Below are positions 1 through 8,424 of a stretch of 64,000 nucleotides of DNA, piece after piece. The stretch is taken from contig JADLCR010000007.1 of the NCBI GenBank assembly GCA_020847095.1, forward strand, positions 1 through 64,000, in the 5' to 3' direction. Made by a program: the position numbers and the translations under genes. The notes below the pieces were generated by a model that was given only the letters and a program-made list of their open reading frames with translations, was not told where the DNA came from and did no database searches. Numbering within the stretch: position 1 is the first letter of the stretch; each line of letters opens with the position of its first letter. Origin of the DNA: Oligoflexia bacterium. Lineage in GTDB: Bacteria; Bdellovibrionota; Bdellovibrionia; JABDDW01.

Positions 1-268
1 TGCACCGCTTGTACCGGTGGTCAAGTTCCGGTGAATAACGTTTGCCAATGCCCTAATGGCCAAGGGCTCTTTAATGGTCAGTGCGTGGCGTGTACTGGCG
101 GAACCGTGAACAACAATGTCTGCTCATGCCCTACGGGAAGCATTGTCGTGGGCGGCGTTTGCACCGCTTGTACCGGTGGTCAAGTTCCGGTGAATAACGT
201 TTGCCAATGCCCTAATGGCCAAGGGCTCTTTAATGGTCAGTGCGTGGCGTGTACTGGCGGAACCGTGA
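1..268 (+). repeat. Tandem duplication, 159-bp period, inside the Cys-rich gene
   Basis: Bases 1-109 recur at 160-268 with no difference that I can see, then diverge. The period of 159 bp equals 53 codons, so the reading frame is kept. The near-identity at DNA level points to recent duplication or ongoing copy-number change. The first copy may be cut by the window edge. Confidence 0.9.
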
Positions 269-1041
269 GCAACAACCAATGTTCATGCCCCGGTGGTCAG
301 GTCCCAATCAACGGCGCATGTCGATGTCCCGATGGAACCGGCATGCAAAACGGAGTTTGTACGGCTTGTAATAGCAATCAAACCGCCGTTCCTGCAGGTA
401 GCTGTACTGATTGTCCTCCTGGACAGATTTCAAATGCACAACATACAGCCTGTGTTAGCTGCGGTGTAGACCAATGGGAAAATCCCACTGGCACTTGCAC
501 CAATTGCCCCCCTGGACAAATTTCAAATGCACAACATACAGCTTGTGTGGCGTGTACTGGGAACACAATTGCTTTAAATAACCAGTGTCAACAGTGCCAA
601 AACGGCGGCGTTGCAAATGCCAATCATACGGGTTGCTCATGGGTGACCTCTTGGTCGTGCAATGGATGGAGCTCTTGCAGCGAGCCCTGCGGTGGAGGAA
701 CACAAACTTGCGACTCCCCTGTTGCAAACGGTTATTCAAATCCATCTCCAACCACCACTGGCAACAATGCTCCTATTCCAGAAAGATCGTGCAACACTCA
801 ATCATGTGTGGTGTGTCATCAATCCTGCGAAGCCGGCGGTTATATTTCCGGGGGAGCTTGTGAGGACGACGTCTGCCTTCCTGGATGCACAGAAGGTATG
901 GCTTGTTGGGGATGGAACAATTGCAGCACCCAGAGAGCCTGCAATAATCATGAACCTGATCTTCACACGGTTTGGTACCCTTATGGTCGAGACTGTTCTG
1001 ACAACCATGGAAGCCCGCGATACTGCTTCGAGCCTTTCTAA
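1..1041 (+). CDS. Cysteine-rich repeat protein with TSP1-like module (5' truncated)
   Basis: The frame is open from base 1, so the start lies outside the window and the GTG at 31 is not a real start. The visible 346 residues are mostly short Cys-rich units (CQCPNGQG, CVACTGG, CSCPTG) and 'C..CPPGQISNAQHTAC' units resembling GCC2/GCC3 or ephrin-receptor-like repeats. From about residue 214 follows a thrombospondin-type-1-like stretch (W..WSC.GWSSCSEPCGGGTQ) and then a Cys-rich tail with CWGWNNC. Such proteins are usually exported and disulphide-rich; the signal peptide would be upstream. The DNA holds a near-perfect 159-bp-period duplication. The role is unknown; adhesion or surface display is only a guess. 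The gene is certain, the function is not. Confidence 0.85.
   Translation, partial: CTACTGGQVPVNNVCQCPNGQGLFNGQCVACTGGTVNNNVCSCPTGSIVVGGVCTACTGGQVPVNNVCQCPNGQGLFNGQCVACTGGTVSNNQCSCPGGQVPINGACRCPDGTGMQNGVCTACNSNQTAVPAGSCTDCPPGQISNAQHTACVSCGVDQWENPTGTCTNCPPGQISNAQHTACVACTGNTIALNNQCQQCQNGGVANANHTGCSWVTSWSCNGWSSCSEPCGGGTQTCDSPVANGYSNPSPTTTGNNAPIPERSCNTQSCVVCHQSCEAGGYISGGACEDDVCLPGCTEGMACWGWNNCSTQRACNNHEPDLHTVWYPYGRDCSDNHGSPRYCFEPF
421..547 (+). repeat. Second in-frame repeat, 93-bp period
   Basis: The segment beginning ggacagatttcaaatgcaca at 421 recurs at 514 (ggacaaatttcaaatgcaca) with two visible differences over about 34 bases. The 93-bp period is 31 codons and encodes the CPPGQISNAQHTAC unit. 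It is a separate, slightly older duplication than the 159-bp one. Confidence 0.85.
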
Positions 1042-1122
1042 AACCAATTTCACTCTGACCGAAGTTGCATTTTAATCCCCCCTGCTATAAGCCCAAGGGG
1101 CTAAGAGGCACAGGGGATTTTT

Positions 1123-3684
1123 ATGAAGCACAGGCACCAAAATCTGACCGTCGCGATTCAACATCAAACCGAGAATTACGGATCAACGGAAGCTTTTATT
1201 TTAAAGCTGGGGGCCAATCGCTTCCCCGTCAGTTTTACCGCATACAATGAACTAGTGCGCAAGCTGTCTCATTACTTTCAAAGCAAATTTAAGCCGGGTT
1301 TTCGAGTCGCCCTTTGGGGAGAAAACTCCATGCACTGGTGCGCCCTTGCTCAAGCGACGTGGCATGCGGGAGGCACTCTGGTGCCACTCATGCATATAGC
1401 CACTGAACATGAAGTGCGCCCCATCATGGAGCGCGCCGAAATTGACATGGCCTTTGTATCGCCCCTAATTCATTCGGGCCAAGGATTACCTGCCAAAGAA
1501 ACCGTAAAACTTGACCAAACCACCGTAGAGCAAATCGCTACGAATCACCCTGCTCAAGAGATTAATGGGTTTAAAAATTCTACCGATGACCTCGCCGTCT
1601 TAATTTTTACTTCCGGAACAACGGGCAATCCAAAAGGCGTGATGCTGACTCATCGAAACATCTTAACGAATCTATATGATTGCTGGAATATGGTTCCCGG
1701 ACGAAAAGGCCTTCGCGGCGTAAGCCTCTTGCCTTTGAGTCATATGTTTGAACTTGTCGCAGGCTTTACGCTAGCTCACATGAAAGGCATTTGTTTTAGC
1801 TACCCCCAATCACTGAAAACAGAAGATGTATTAAGTGAACTTAAAATTCAAAAATCCAACATGCTCGTTGCCGTTCCGCTGCTTTTTGAAATTATGGACC
1901 GCACGATTCAAGAAAAACTTCGAGCCCTTCCGCCTGTACTACTAAAACTTTTTGGTTTACTCGGGCCAGCGATCCGCCGATTTCCATTTCTTGGAAAAAT
2001 TCTATTTAAAAAAGTTCACGATGCCTTTGGTGGGCACATGATGTTTTTTTGCACCGGCGGAGCCAAAATCGACCCCGAAATCATTATTCGATTTCAATCC
2101 ATGGGATTTCCGTTTCTGCAAGGTTACGGCCTCACCGAAACAAGCCCTATCCTCACCTTGACCACGGCGGACAAACAAAATCCCTACTCCGTAGGAATTA
2201 AAGTCCCGTCAGTTGAGCTCAAAATTTTTGAACCAAACGAAACCGGAGAAGGTGAAATTATCGCCAAAGGCCCCAGTGTTTTTCAGGGGTATTACAAAAA
2301 TCCTGAAGCCACCGCTGAAGTGATTAAAGATGGTTGGTTTCATACGGGCGACATAGGAAAATTCGATGAGCAAGGATTTTTGTATATCACGGGCCGCAAG
2401 AAAGACATCATTGTCACTCCAAATGGTAAAAACGTTTACCCCGAAGAGCTTGAAGAGGTACTCAAGTCCTCACCACTATTTGTCGAAGCAACCGTCATTG
2501 GTCTTCAAACTAGCCGCGGAGAAGCCGTGGGAGCCGTTATTGTACCTTCGCCAAACCTCAAAGGGGATATCGAAAAGCTTGTTCGCCACGAAGTCGAACG
2601 ATTGACACAAGACCTCGCTGATTACAAACAAATACAAGAAATTATATTAACTCAAGAGGAGCTCCCCAAGACTCCAACCAAAAAAGTGAAAAAGCATTTG
2701 CTCAAGCAAATGATTCAAAACAAGTCCCTAAAGGGTTTGAGCCAAGAAAAGAGCTCCGGTGTACAAACTCCGCTACCTCGTTCTCACTCGGGTGTTTGGC
2801 TTTCCGATCAAGTCAAAGCGATTTCCAAACAAGACTTCATATGGCTTGAAGCAGAGCTGAAAGCCGACTTAGGCTTGGATTCTCTCACTTTCATGGAACT
2901 TATCGGAAACGCCGAGACCCATTTTGGAATCAAGATTCCTGACGAAAAATTCTCTTCGATACGCACGGTCGACGAACTGCTTAAGTTTTTGCCAGAGACT
3001 TCGGGGCTCGGAGCCAAGGTTTTAGAATCTAAAGCGAACTTTGATTACAAACGAAACAACACTTTGTTCATGAACGGCTTGCGCCTTTTAGTACACGGTC
3101 TTTTATTAAGACCTCTCATGAAAATCATGTTTGGACTGCGAGTCAAAAACATCCCTCCATCTGATTGGACCAATATTATTATTACGCCTAATCACTCCAG
3201 TCACTTAGATTTACCAACGGTGTTGTCATCGCTTCCTCTTAACCAAGTCAACCGTACTTACGCTGTAGCGGCGGACGATTACTTTTTTGATCATCCATTG
3301 AAAGCGTGGCTGGTTCGCTTGTTTTTTAATGCCATTCCCTTTGAGCGCAAAGCGCGCATTGATAAGGGTTTCAAAGTTTGCTTGGAGATTTTGGCCGAAG
3401 GCGGAAACCTGGTGATTTTCCCCGAAGGAACCCGATCGGTCACCGGCCAACTCGCCCCCTTCAAGCCGGGCGTTGGTTTACTATTGGCAGGGCGACCCTA
3501 TAAGGCTCTTCCGTGCCGTTTGCGCGGAGTTTACGAAGCCTTTCCAAAAGGAGCGCCCCTACCCAAACCTGGCCATGTTGAGATTAGATTTGGCGAGCTT
3601 CAAAGTTTTGCTTCGTACGCTGATCAAACTTCCAGTTATCCGACCATTAGTCAGCAACTTCAGCAGGCCGTCGAAAAAATCTAA
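1123..3684 (+). CDS. Fused acyl-CoA/ACP synthetase - carrier domain - PlsC acyltransferase
   Basis: Three domains are visible in 853 residues. Residues 1-540 are an AMP-forming acyl synthetase: P-loop-like TSGTTGNPKG near 163, the GYGLTE motif, and a GWFHTGD then GRKKDI core. Residues about 560-630 look like an acyl carrier domain with the phosphopantetheine motif GLDSL (Ser about 587). Residues 650-853 are a PlsC/LPLAT acyltransferase with NHSSHLD (about 690-696) and FPEGTRS (about 766). The family logic is ATP-dependent acyl activation, loading on the built-in carrier, and transfer to a lysophospholipid or similar acceptor at the inner membrane. The order is the reverse of the E. coli Aas protein, which has the acyltransferase first. 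The ATG follows an AGGGG-type RBS. The gene end overlaps the convergent SDR gene by 4 bp. Substrates cannot be read from the sequence. Confidence 0.9.
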   Translation: MKHRHQNLTVAIQHQTENYGSTEAFILKLGANRFPVSFTAYNELVRKLSHYFQSKFKPGFRVALWGENSMHWCALAQATWHAGGTLVPLMHIATEHEVRPIMERAEIDMAFVSPLIHSGQGLPAKETVKLDQTTVEQIATNHPAQEINGFKNSTDDLAVLIFTSGTTGNPKGVMLTHRNILTNLYDCWNMVPGRKGLRGVSLLPLSHMFELVAGFTLAHMKGICFSYPQSLKTEDVLSELKIQKSNMLVAVPLLFEIMDRTIQEKLRALPPVLLKLFGLLGPAIRRFPFLGKILFKKVHDAFGGHMMFFCTGGAKIDPEIIIRFQSMGFPFLQGYGLTETSPILTLTTADKQNPYSVGIKVPSVELKIFEPNETGEGEIIAKGPSVFQGYYKNPEATAEVIKDGWFHTGDIGKFDEQGFLYITGRKKDIIVTPNGKNVYPEELEEVLKSSPLFVEATVIGLQTSRGEAVGAVIVPSPNLKGDIEKLVRHEVERLTQDLADYKQIQEIILTQEELPKTPTKKVKKHLLKQMIQNKSLKGLSQEKSSGVQTPLPRSHSGVWLSDQVKAISKQDFIWLEAELKADLGLDSLTFMELIGNAETHFGIKIPDEKFSSIRTVDELLKFLPETSGLGAKVLESKANFDYKRNNTLFMNGLRLLVHGLLLRPLMKIMFGLRVKNIPPSDWTNIIITPNHSSHLDLPTVLSSLPLNQVNRTYAVAADDYFFDHPLKAWLVRLFFNAIPFERKARIDKGFKVCLEILAEGGNLVIFPEGTRSVTGQLAPFKPGVGLLLAGRPYKALPCRLRGVYEAFPKGAPLPKPGHVEIRFGELQSFASYADQTSSYPTISQQLQQAVEKI

Positions 3685-4661
3685 ATAAGCCCGTGGGATT
3701 TACACCACTTCATGGATTCATGGACGGCACTTCTAGCGGGACGAAACGTCACTGCTAATTCAGATTTCGCCTTTGCATTGTCGTACCAATGAAAAAATGT
3801 GGCTAAAAAGGCACTATCAAGTGGAAGTTTGGGGCCGATACCTAAAACATTCAAAACCGGCCTTCCCAGCCTTAAAGCTTCAATGAAAATTTTCGGAAGC
3901 AATATTTGAGGGGGCCGACTCCCTCCTTCTTCCGCAAGCCATTTGAAAAGCTCTTTGACGTAAATATTTTCTGACGCCAAAATAAAACGCTCCCCACTCT
4001 TACCGCGCGTGAGCGCATTCAAATGCCCTTGTACGGCATCTTCCACATTCATCACATTGATTCCACCGCTGGTGTAAAAAGGAATTTTTCCTTGGGCCAC
4101 TTTTAAATGAAGCTTTCTTGAATCTTTGAGTCCATCACCAGGCCCAAACATAACGCTGGGATTTAGCGAGACCCCATTGATTTTACCTTTTTTGGCGGCC
4201 TCCAAAACTTTCAGCTCCGCTTCTCTTTTAGAATCATAGTAGCCAAGTCCGAGGTGACCCATTTCATAGAGAGAATCTTCATTTAGCACCTTTGGCTGCG
4301 GAGAAGCTCCAATAGCCACCACACTGCTGGTGAAAACCAATCGCTGTACTTTCTGCTTCACTACGGCCGCAATAACATTTTCCGTGCCGCCCACATTCAC
4401 CTTAAACATCTGATCCCGAAGCTCCGGTTTATAACCAATAAGCCCAGCTGCATGAATGACGGCATCTACGCCTCGACAGGCCGAATCCACCGAATCGGGA
4501 TCGGTAACATCTCCAAGGGCCGATTCAAAATTGACGGATTTGATTTCTTCCAGTCTGCTGTGAGCACGGTGAAGAACTCGCACATCATGACCCGCATTCT
4601 TCAGACCTCGAACAATCCACCCACCCAAAAAACCAGTTCCGCCTGTGACAAGTACCTTCAT
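3681..4661 (-). CDS. NAD(P)-dependent epimerase/reductase, extended SDR family
   Basis: The 326-residue protein opens with the Rossmann motif VTGGTGFLGG and has the conserved DVTD and NVGGTENV segments, a TSSVVAIG strand and the active-site YxxxK as YYDSK near residue 150. This places it among extended short-chain dehydrogenases close to dihydroflavonol-4-reductase/sterol-dehydrogenase-like proteins. The length is normal for the family. Such enzymes reduce or epimerise sugar nucleotides, sterol-like or other carbonyl substrates with NAD(P)H; the substrate is not deducible. It converges on the acyltransferase fusion with a 4-bp overlap. It probably forms a single-gene unit, separated from the barrel gene upstream by a terminator. 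Confidence 0.9.
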   Translation of the reverse strand: MKVLVTGGTGFLGGWIVRGLKNAGHDVRVLHRAHSRLEEIKSVNFESALGDVTDPDSVDSACRGVDAVIHAAGLIGYKPELRDQMFKVNVGGTENVIAAVVKQKVQRLVFTSSVVAIGASPQPKVLNEDSLYEMGHLGLGYYDSKREAELKVLEAAKKGKINGVSLNPSVMFGPGDGLKDSRKLHLKVAQGKIPFYTSGGINVMNVEDAVQGHLNALTRGKSGERFILASENIYVKELFKWLAEEGGSRPPQILLPKIFIEALRLGRPVLNVLGIGPKLPLDSAFLATFFHWYDNAKAKSELAVTFRPARSAVHESMKWCKSHGLI

Positions 4662-4699
4662 AAAGCCATTCTTACCTTATGTTTCACCAAATTAGTTAC

Positions 4700-4730
4700 A
4701 AAAAAAAACCGCACCGTTTCCGGTGCGGCT
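4700..4730 (-). terminator. Rho-independent terminator after the 4753-5355 gene
   Basis: Read on the minus strand, an 8-bp perfect stem (CCGCACCG / CGGTGCGG, 4-nt loop) is followed by nine Ts. It lies just downstream of the minus-strand beta-barrel gene and separates it from the SDR gene. Confidence 0.9.
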
Positions 4731-4752
4731 TTAAGCAGTCTTTATTTCTAAA

Positions 4753-5355
4753 TTAGAAGATAAACACAAATCCGATCGAAGGACGAATTCCTGTGTATTT
4801 AACATCTGCTGTGGAAGTCGTGCTTGCGTTGTCAGCTTTTTGCTTTTTAAAATTTAGGCTTGAATATGAAAATTCTGGGCCAATTCTAAGTTTTGAGCCG
4901 ACCATCCAGTGATATCCAATATCAACTTGAAAACCTGATCCCTCAGAGTAGGTGATTTTTGAAGCAGGAGTCGACCCTGTCACACTTCTGAATTCAGAGC
5001 TGATTACATAATGGGCAATCAGCGCAAAGCCGTTGTCCGTAATCAAACCAACAGAAGCTCCGTAGCCACTAACATTGCTCTCTGTGGATGCACCACTTGC
5101 TGGTTTCGTGCTGGTATTATCCATCACATAGATACCACCAAGATAAAGCGGTGAGCTAAATTTCCAACCCACGCGCCCGCCAACTTCAATACGTGAAGTG
5201 TCTGACTTTGAAGTGGCACTTAATTGGAGGTTATCGTTTGTGTACATGACGTCTGGAGCCAATACAAATCCCGATCCGCCTTTAGCAGCTTGGGCTTGGC
5301 TCCCTACAAATCCCAGCGCTAGAATCATTGATGCTACAAAAGCCAAAAATTTCAT
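4753..5355 (-). CDS. Outer-membrane beta-barrel protein, OmpA/OmpW-like size
   Basis: The start was moved to the ATG at 5355. It is preceded by a GGAG ribosome site and opens a clear signal peptide (MKFLAFVASMILALGF...AQA); the upstream ORF-track codons do not look coding. The mature part of about 180 residues alternates polar and apolar residues (VGGRVGWKFSSPLYLGG, YHWMVGSKLRIGPEFSYSS) and ends in ...SIGFVFIF, with the C-terminal aromatic expected for BAM-assembled barrels. It is probably an 8-strand barrel. No specific family or ligand is recognised. It is followed by a strong terminator and looks monocistronic. Confidence 0.8.
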   Translation of the reverse strand: MKFLAFVASMILALGFVGSQAQAAKGGSGFVLAPDVMYTNDNLQLSATSKSDTSRIEVGGRVGWKFSSPLYLGGIYVMDNTSTKPASGASTESNVSGYGASVGLITDNGFALIAHYVISSEFRSVTGSTPASKITYSEGSGFQVDIGYHWMVGSKLRIGPEFSYSSLNFKKQKADNASTTSTADVKYTGIRPSIGFVFIF

Positions 5356-5502
5356 ATTGGTCTCCGTTTCCTCAGCTAACTGTTTAATTGAACACATCAA
5401 AACCATTTTTTGGGTTTATTGTGTAAATGTCAACATACAATTCCATTGTGACTCGACTTAAATCTCGTTAGCATGGGTGTCAATTTAAGGAAGGAGACCG
5501 CC

Positions 5503-5817
5503 ATGATTCTAACGACGATTGATCAAGTGCCTGGACGCCAAATACAGGAACACTATGGTCTAGTATCGGGAAGCACCGTTCGCTCTAAAAACGTATTCAG
5601 AGACTTTTTCGCCGGTCTTAAAGATATCGTCGGTGGCGAACTTAAGGGATACACCGAATTACTCGAAGAAACGCGCAGCGAAGCCCTTGAACGCCTTGTC
5701 ACGCAAGCCGAAAGCAAAGGGGCGAACGCCGTTATTAATATTCGCTTTGCCACCAGTGACGTTGCCCCTGGAGCGGCCGAAGTTTTTGTATACGGCACAG
5801 CCGTGAGGGTGATTTGA
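5503..5817 (+). CDS. YbjQ/UPF0145 family protein
   Basis: This 104-residue protein of the UPF0145/YbjQ heavy-metal-binding-domain-like family starts at the ATG at 5503 behind GGAAGGAGA. The ORF-track start at 5473 is an upstream codon without support. Family features seen: V.GR.I.EHYG.V.GSTV, NVFRDFFAGLKDIVGGEL, and ALERL...A...GANAVI. Proteins of this family are small pentameric beta/alpha proteins of unknown function. The next gene encodes a membrane-anchored paralog, and an M48 protease follows in the same unit. Confidence 0.9.
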   Translation: MILTTIDQVPGRQIQEHYGLVSGSTVRSKNVFRDFFAGLKDIVGGELKGYTELLEETRSEALERLVTQAESKGANAVINIRFATSDVAPGAAEVFVYGTAVRVI

Positions 5818-5820
5818 ATC

Positions 5821-6267
5821 ATGAACGGACTTGTTGAATGGGGATCAGTTCTGGTTTTGCTCGCCGTTGGCTTTGTCTTTGGAGGGCGCTCAGAGCGCCG
5901 CCATTACAAGAGCATTCAAAATCGAGAAACAAAGCTCTTAGCCCTTCCGTTAAAATCCGAAACCAAGCTTCAAGTCTCAGAAATTGAAGATGTTTTGCTG
6001 GTGACCGGAAGTGTCGCCATTGCCAGTGACTATCTTAAAACATTCATTGCGAATCTAAAGAATATCTTCGGAGGAAGACTTTCAAGTTTTGAATCTCTGA
6101 TGGACCGAGCCCGCCGCGAGGCCACGCTGCGTCTTAAAGATCAGGCCGCGAAATGGGGAGCCGATGAAGTTATTGGGTTTCGCCTCGAAACCTCTACTAT
6201 CAGGCAAAACGGAATTGAAATCTTAGCGGTTGGAACAGCGGTCAAATTTAAAAAACTCTCGACATGA
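5821..6267 (+). CDS. Membrane-anchored YbjQ-like paralog
   Basis: 148 residues: an N-terminal hydrophobic segment (WGSVLVLLAVGFVFGG), then a YbjQ-type domain (SDYLKTFIANLKNIFGGRLSSFE, ARREATLRLKDQAAKWGADEVIG). The order of motifs matches the preceding gene, so the two are tandem paralogs. The membrane segment suggests attachment to the inner membrane. It begins 4 bp after the first YbjQ gene and overlaps the M48 gene by 4 bp (ATGA), so the three are almost certainly co-translated. Function is unknown. Confidence 0.85.
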   Translation: MNGLVEWGSVLVLLAVGFVFGGRSERRHYKSIQNRETKLLALPLKSETKLQVSEIEDVLLVTGSVAIASDYLKTFIANLKNIFGGRLSSFESLMDRARREATLRLKDQAAKWGADEVIGFRLETSTIRQNGIEILAVGTAVKFKKLST

Positions 6268-7091
6268 AGTATGTTCCAAAGCCCGACCTCGACAATCCGA
6301 ACGTTTCTAAATCTCACCCTCTGATCGATCTCGCATTTCTATTAGGCGGCGTTACAGCTCTTGCCTTGATAGCTCTTTTTGCCTTTCAAAAATTTGGCGA
6401 GCGGCTGGTTGTACTATTACCAGCGGAAAAAGAGGCGGCCTGGCTTAAAAACCTATCTGTAGAAAAAGAATTCTTTAAAGTTTCTTCCCATTGGAGAACC
6501 GAGCGGGAGCTTAATGAGCTTTTGAATGATTTAATCAAAAAAACTCAATTTGTGAGCCCCTATAATTTTAATGTCAAAATCGTTTGTGATGAAACCCCCA
6601 ATGCGTTTGCTATTCCAGGCGGAAAAATTATGGTCACAAGCGGACTGTTAGAAAGGTTAAAGACTAAGAATGGCCTTGTCTTTACCCTCTCCCATGAACT
6701 CGGGCATTTTAAGGGCCGCCATCACCTCAAAAAAATAATTCGATCTGTCGGCATGAGTTTTTTTACCTCGCTCGCAGGCTTTGAGAGTCAATCGCAGGCC
6801 TTGACGTTAGTTTCAGGATTATTGAACTTAAGTTTCGATCGAGAACAAGAGCTGGCTGCGGACTTGCTCGCCATCGAACTATCAAAAAAATATTTTGGAG
6901 GACTCAATGGCGCCAGCGAACTGTTCGAAGTGCTCTCTAAAGAAGAATCTTTGAGCTCCTCGATTCCTTCGTGGTTTCTCACCCACCCTCACTCTGAAGA
7001 GCGAATAAAAGTGATCAGAGAAAATTCGAACGAAAATCAAAATGAAATCGAAAAGTACCAGGCCCCGGGTAACAAAAGCCTTTGTCTTTAA
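6264..7091 (+). CDS. M48 family zinc metalloprotease, membrane-anchored
   Basis: The zinc motif HELGH sits at residues 144-148, followed downstream by the third-ligand region EQELAADLLAI, as in M48 (Ste24/HtpX/BepA-like) peptidases. One N-terminal membrane segment (LIDLAFLLGGVTALALIALFAF) precedes a catalytic domain of about 230 residues with AIPGGKIMVTSGLL, a typical M48C-like signature. The domain probably faces the periplasm and may take part in envelope quality control. The ATGA overlap with the YbjQ-like gene links the proteins functionally, although no shared role is established. Its end overlaps the convergent FHA gene by 4 bp. Confidence 0.9.
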   Translation: MKYVPKPDLDNPNVSKSHPLIDLAFLLGGVTALALIALFAFQKFGERLVVLLPAEKEAAWLKNLSVEKEFFKVSSHWRTERELNELLNDLIKKTQFVSPYNFNVKIVCDETPNAFAIPGGKIMVTSGLLERLKTKNGLVFTLSHELGHFKGRHHLKKIIRSVGMSFFTSLAGFESQSQALTLVSGLLNLSFDREQELAADLLAIELSKKYFGGLNGASELFEVLSKEESLSSSIPSWFLTHPHSEERIKVIRENSNENQNEIEKYQAPGNKSLCL

Positions 7092-8299
7092 GCAGACATC
7101 TTGGTTTTAGAGTTAGCGCGGCTTTGAATATTTTCAAAGGCTTTTGAATTTTTCAACAAAAAGCCCAGCCATTCTTGACTCGGTTCTTGATGCTGTCTTA
7201 GCGCATGAAAATGGAGTAACCCATAAATTCTTAAAAACGGAGTGATCAACCCCGATCGAATAACCGCCGCTGCAACTACAGCGTGTATCCACGAAAAACC
7301 AAACGCCGCCATAAATGCCCAGGAGGCAAAAAAACTGAGCCCGGTGAATACAGCGTCCCGCCTCGCCAAATCTAGACAAATTCCCAATAGCGTTGTTGAG
7401 TTTTGGGCGTACTTCAGAATACCATCGCGAACCACTGGCCAAACATTTTCCTCAAAATGCTGAAGGCGATAGCTGATGATCAAATCTCGAGCGTAATGAT
7501 GGGCAAGCTTGAGAAGATATTCTTTAAGCTTGGGGTGAAGTTTCAAAAACCAAGACCCTTGTTCGGCATATTCGGGGCCTTGGGCTTTATGAATCACTTC
7601 GATTACTTGTAAGGCCTCTTCACTAACGAGACTTAATATGGCCTCGTGACCAAACGCCGATTTGACTTCAAGAGCAGCCTTTTCCATCGTACGCCCCGGC
7701 TGCCTTAATCCTCGATGCACAAGCCGAGTGTGCCATGCGAGAAGACTCACGCTCCAAAGCCCGAGCCAAGGACGTAAGCTCGTATAGGCAAAACCGATGA
7801 TTCCCCATATCAAAACCGAATAGAACAATCCTGATCGAATCTTAAAGATCGAGTGGGCCACCAGTCCCAAGAAAAGGGATCCCAATAAGAACATCAAAAG
7901 TGCGGCTAGCCGGTAGAATAAAACTTCTTTAGATCGGTCTAAAATTTTTCGAACATACGCCCAAGAAACTTCAGCGCCCAAATTGAGACCGTCTGTCTTA
8001 GTCGTAGTTGCTATGGGCGTGGATTCAACACTGATTCTAACGATCACAGCGGCCACTCTCACGACCCCTGTTTTTTCCAACAGCCTGCGGTCTACTCTTT
8101 GATCGTCAACGAAAGTGCCATGTTTGCTCTTGAGGTCTTCGACAACTAAACCCTGAGAGCAAACAGAAAGCTTGCAATGGTATCTTGAAACGCGGGGGTC
8201 TTTAACCAACCAGTCACACCCCGGTTCGCGTCCAATGACAAAAGATTCGCCCATGTTCAACTCACGAACACCATGGGGCAAATGAAGCTTCACTTTCAT
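7088..8299 (-). CDS. FHA-domain integral membrane protein
   Basis: The first ~95 residues are a forkhead-associated domain (VIGREPGCDWLV, RVSRYHCKLSV, DLKSKHGTFVDD), a phosphothreonine-peptide reader. Then come a hydrophobic region with two or three membrane segments (LAALLMFLLGSLFLGLV, LFYSVLIWGIIGFAY), a soluble helical stretch, and a final hydrophobic pair (LSFFASWAFMAAFGFSW, AVVAAAVIR). I chose the ATG at 8299 (MKVKLHL), preceded by AAGGAAGG; the ORF track begins 23 codons earlier with no RBS. Cytoplasmic FHA plus membrane segments suggests recruitment of a Ser/Thr-phosphorylated partner to the membrane. No kinase is encoded in the window. The C-terminal domain is not recognised. Confidence 0.8.
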   Translation of the reverse strand: MKVKLHLPHGVRELNMGESFVIGREPGCDWLVKDPRVSRYHCKLSVCSQGLVVEDLKSKHGTFVDDQRVDRRLLEKTGVVRVAAVIVRISVESTPIATTTKTDGLNLGAEVSWAYVRKILDRSKEVLFYRLAALLMFLLGSLFLGLVAHSIFKIRSGLFYSVLIWGIIGFAYTSLRPWLGLWSVSLLAWHTRLVHRGLRQPGRTMEKAALEVKSAFGHEAILSLVSEEALQVIEVIHKAQGPEYAEQGSWFLKLHPKLKEYLLKLAHHYARDLIISYRLQHFEENVWPVVRDGILKYAQNSTTLLGICLDLARRDAVFTGLSFFASWAFMAAFGFSWIHAVVAAAVIRSGLITPFLRIYGLLHFHALRQHQEPSQEWLGFLLKNSKAFENIQSRANSKTKMSA

Positions 8300-8424
8300 A
8301 CCTTCCTTTTCGGACGCCGCGCGTCTTAGCTTCAGAAAAAAAGTGTTTGCTCCAGAACAATTCAGCATTAGGATTTTAGTGTTTAATTAAATGTTTGACG
8401 CGACTCATAAGGAGAAATCAGCCC

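Noticed and set aside
1-600. CRISPR-like array
   Set aside because: The repeats are in frame, coding, long (109 bp) and without regular unique spacers.
455-1075. Alternative frames in the Cys-rich gene (92, 98, 83 and 137 aa)
   Set aside because: Shadow frames of a repeat-rich gene; no RBS or family features.
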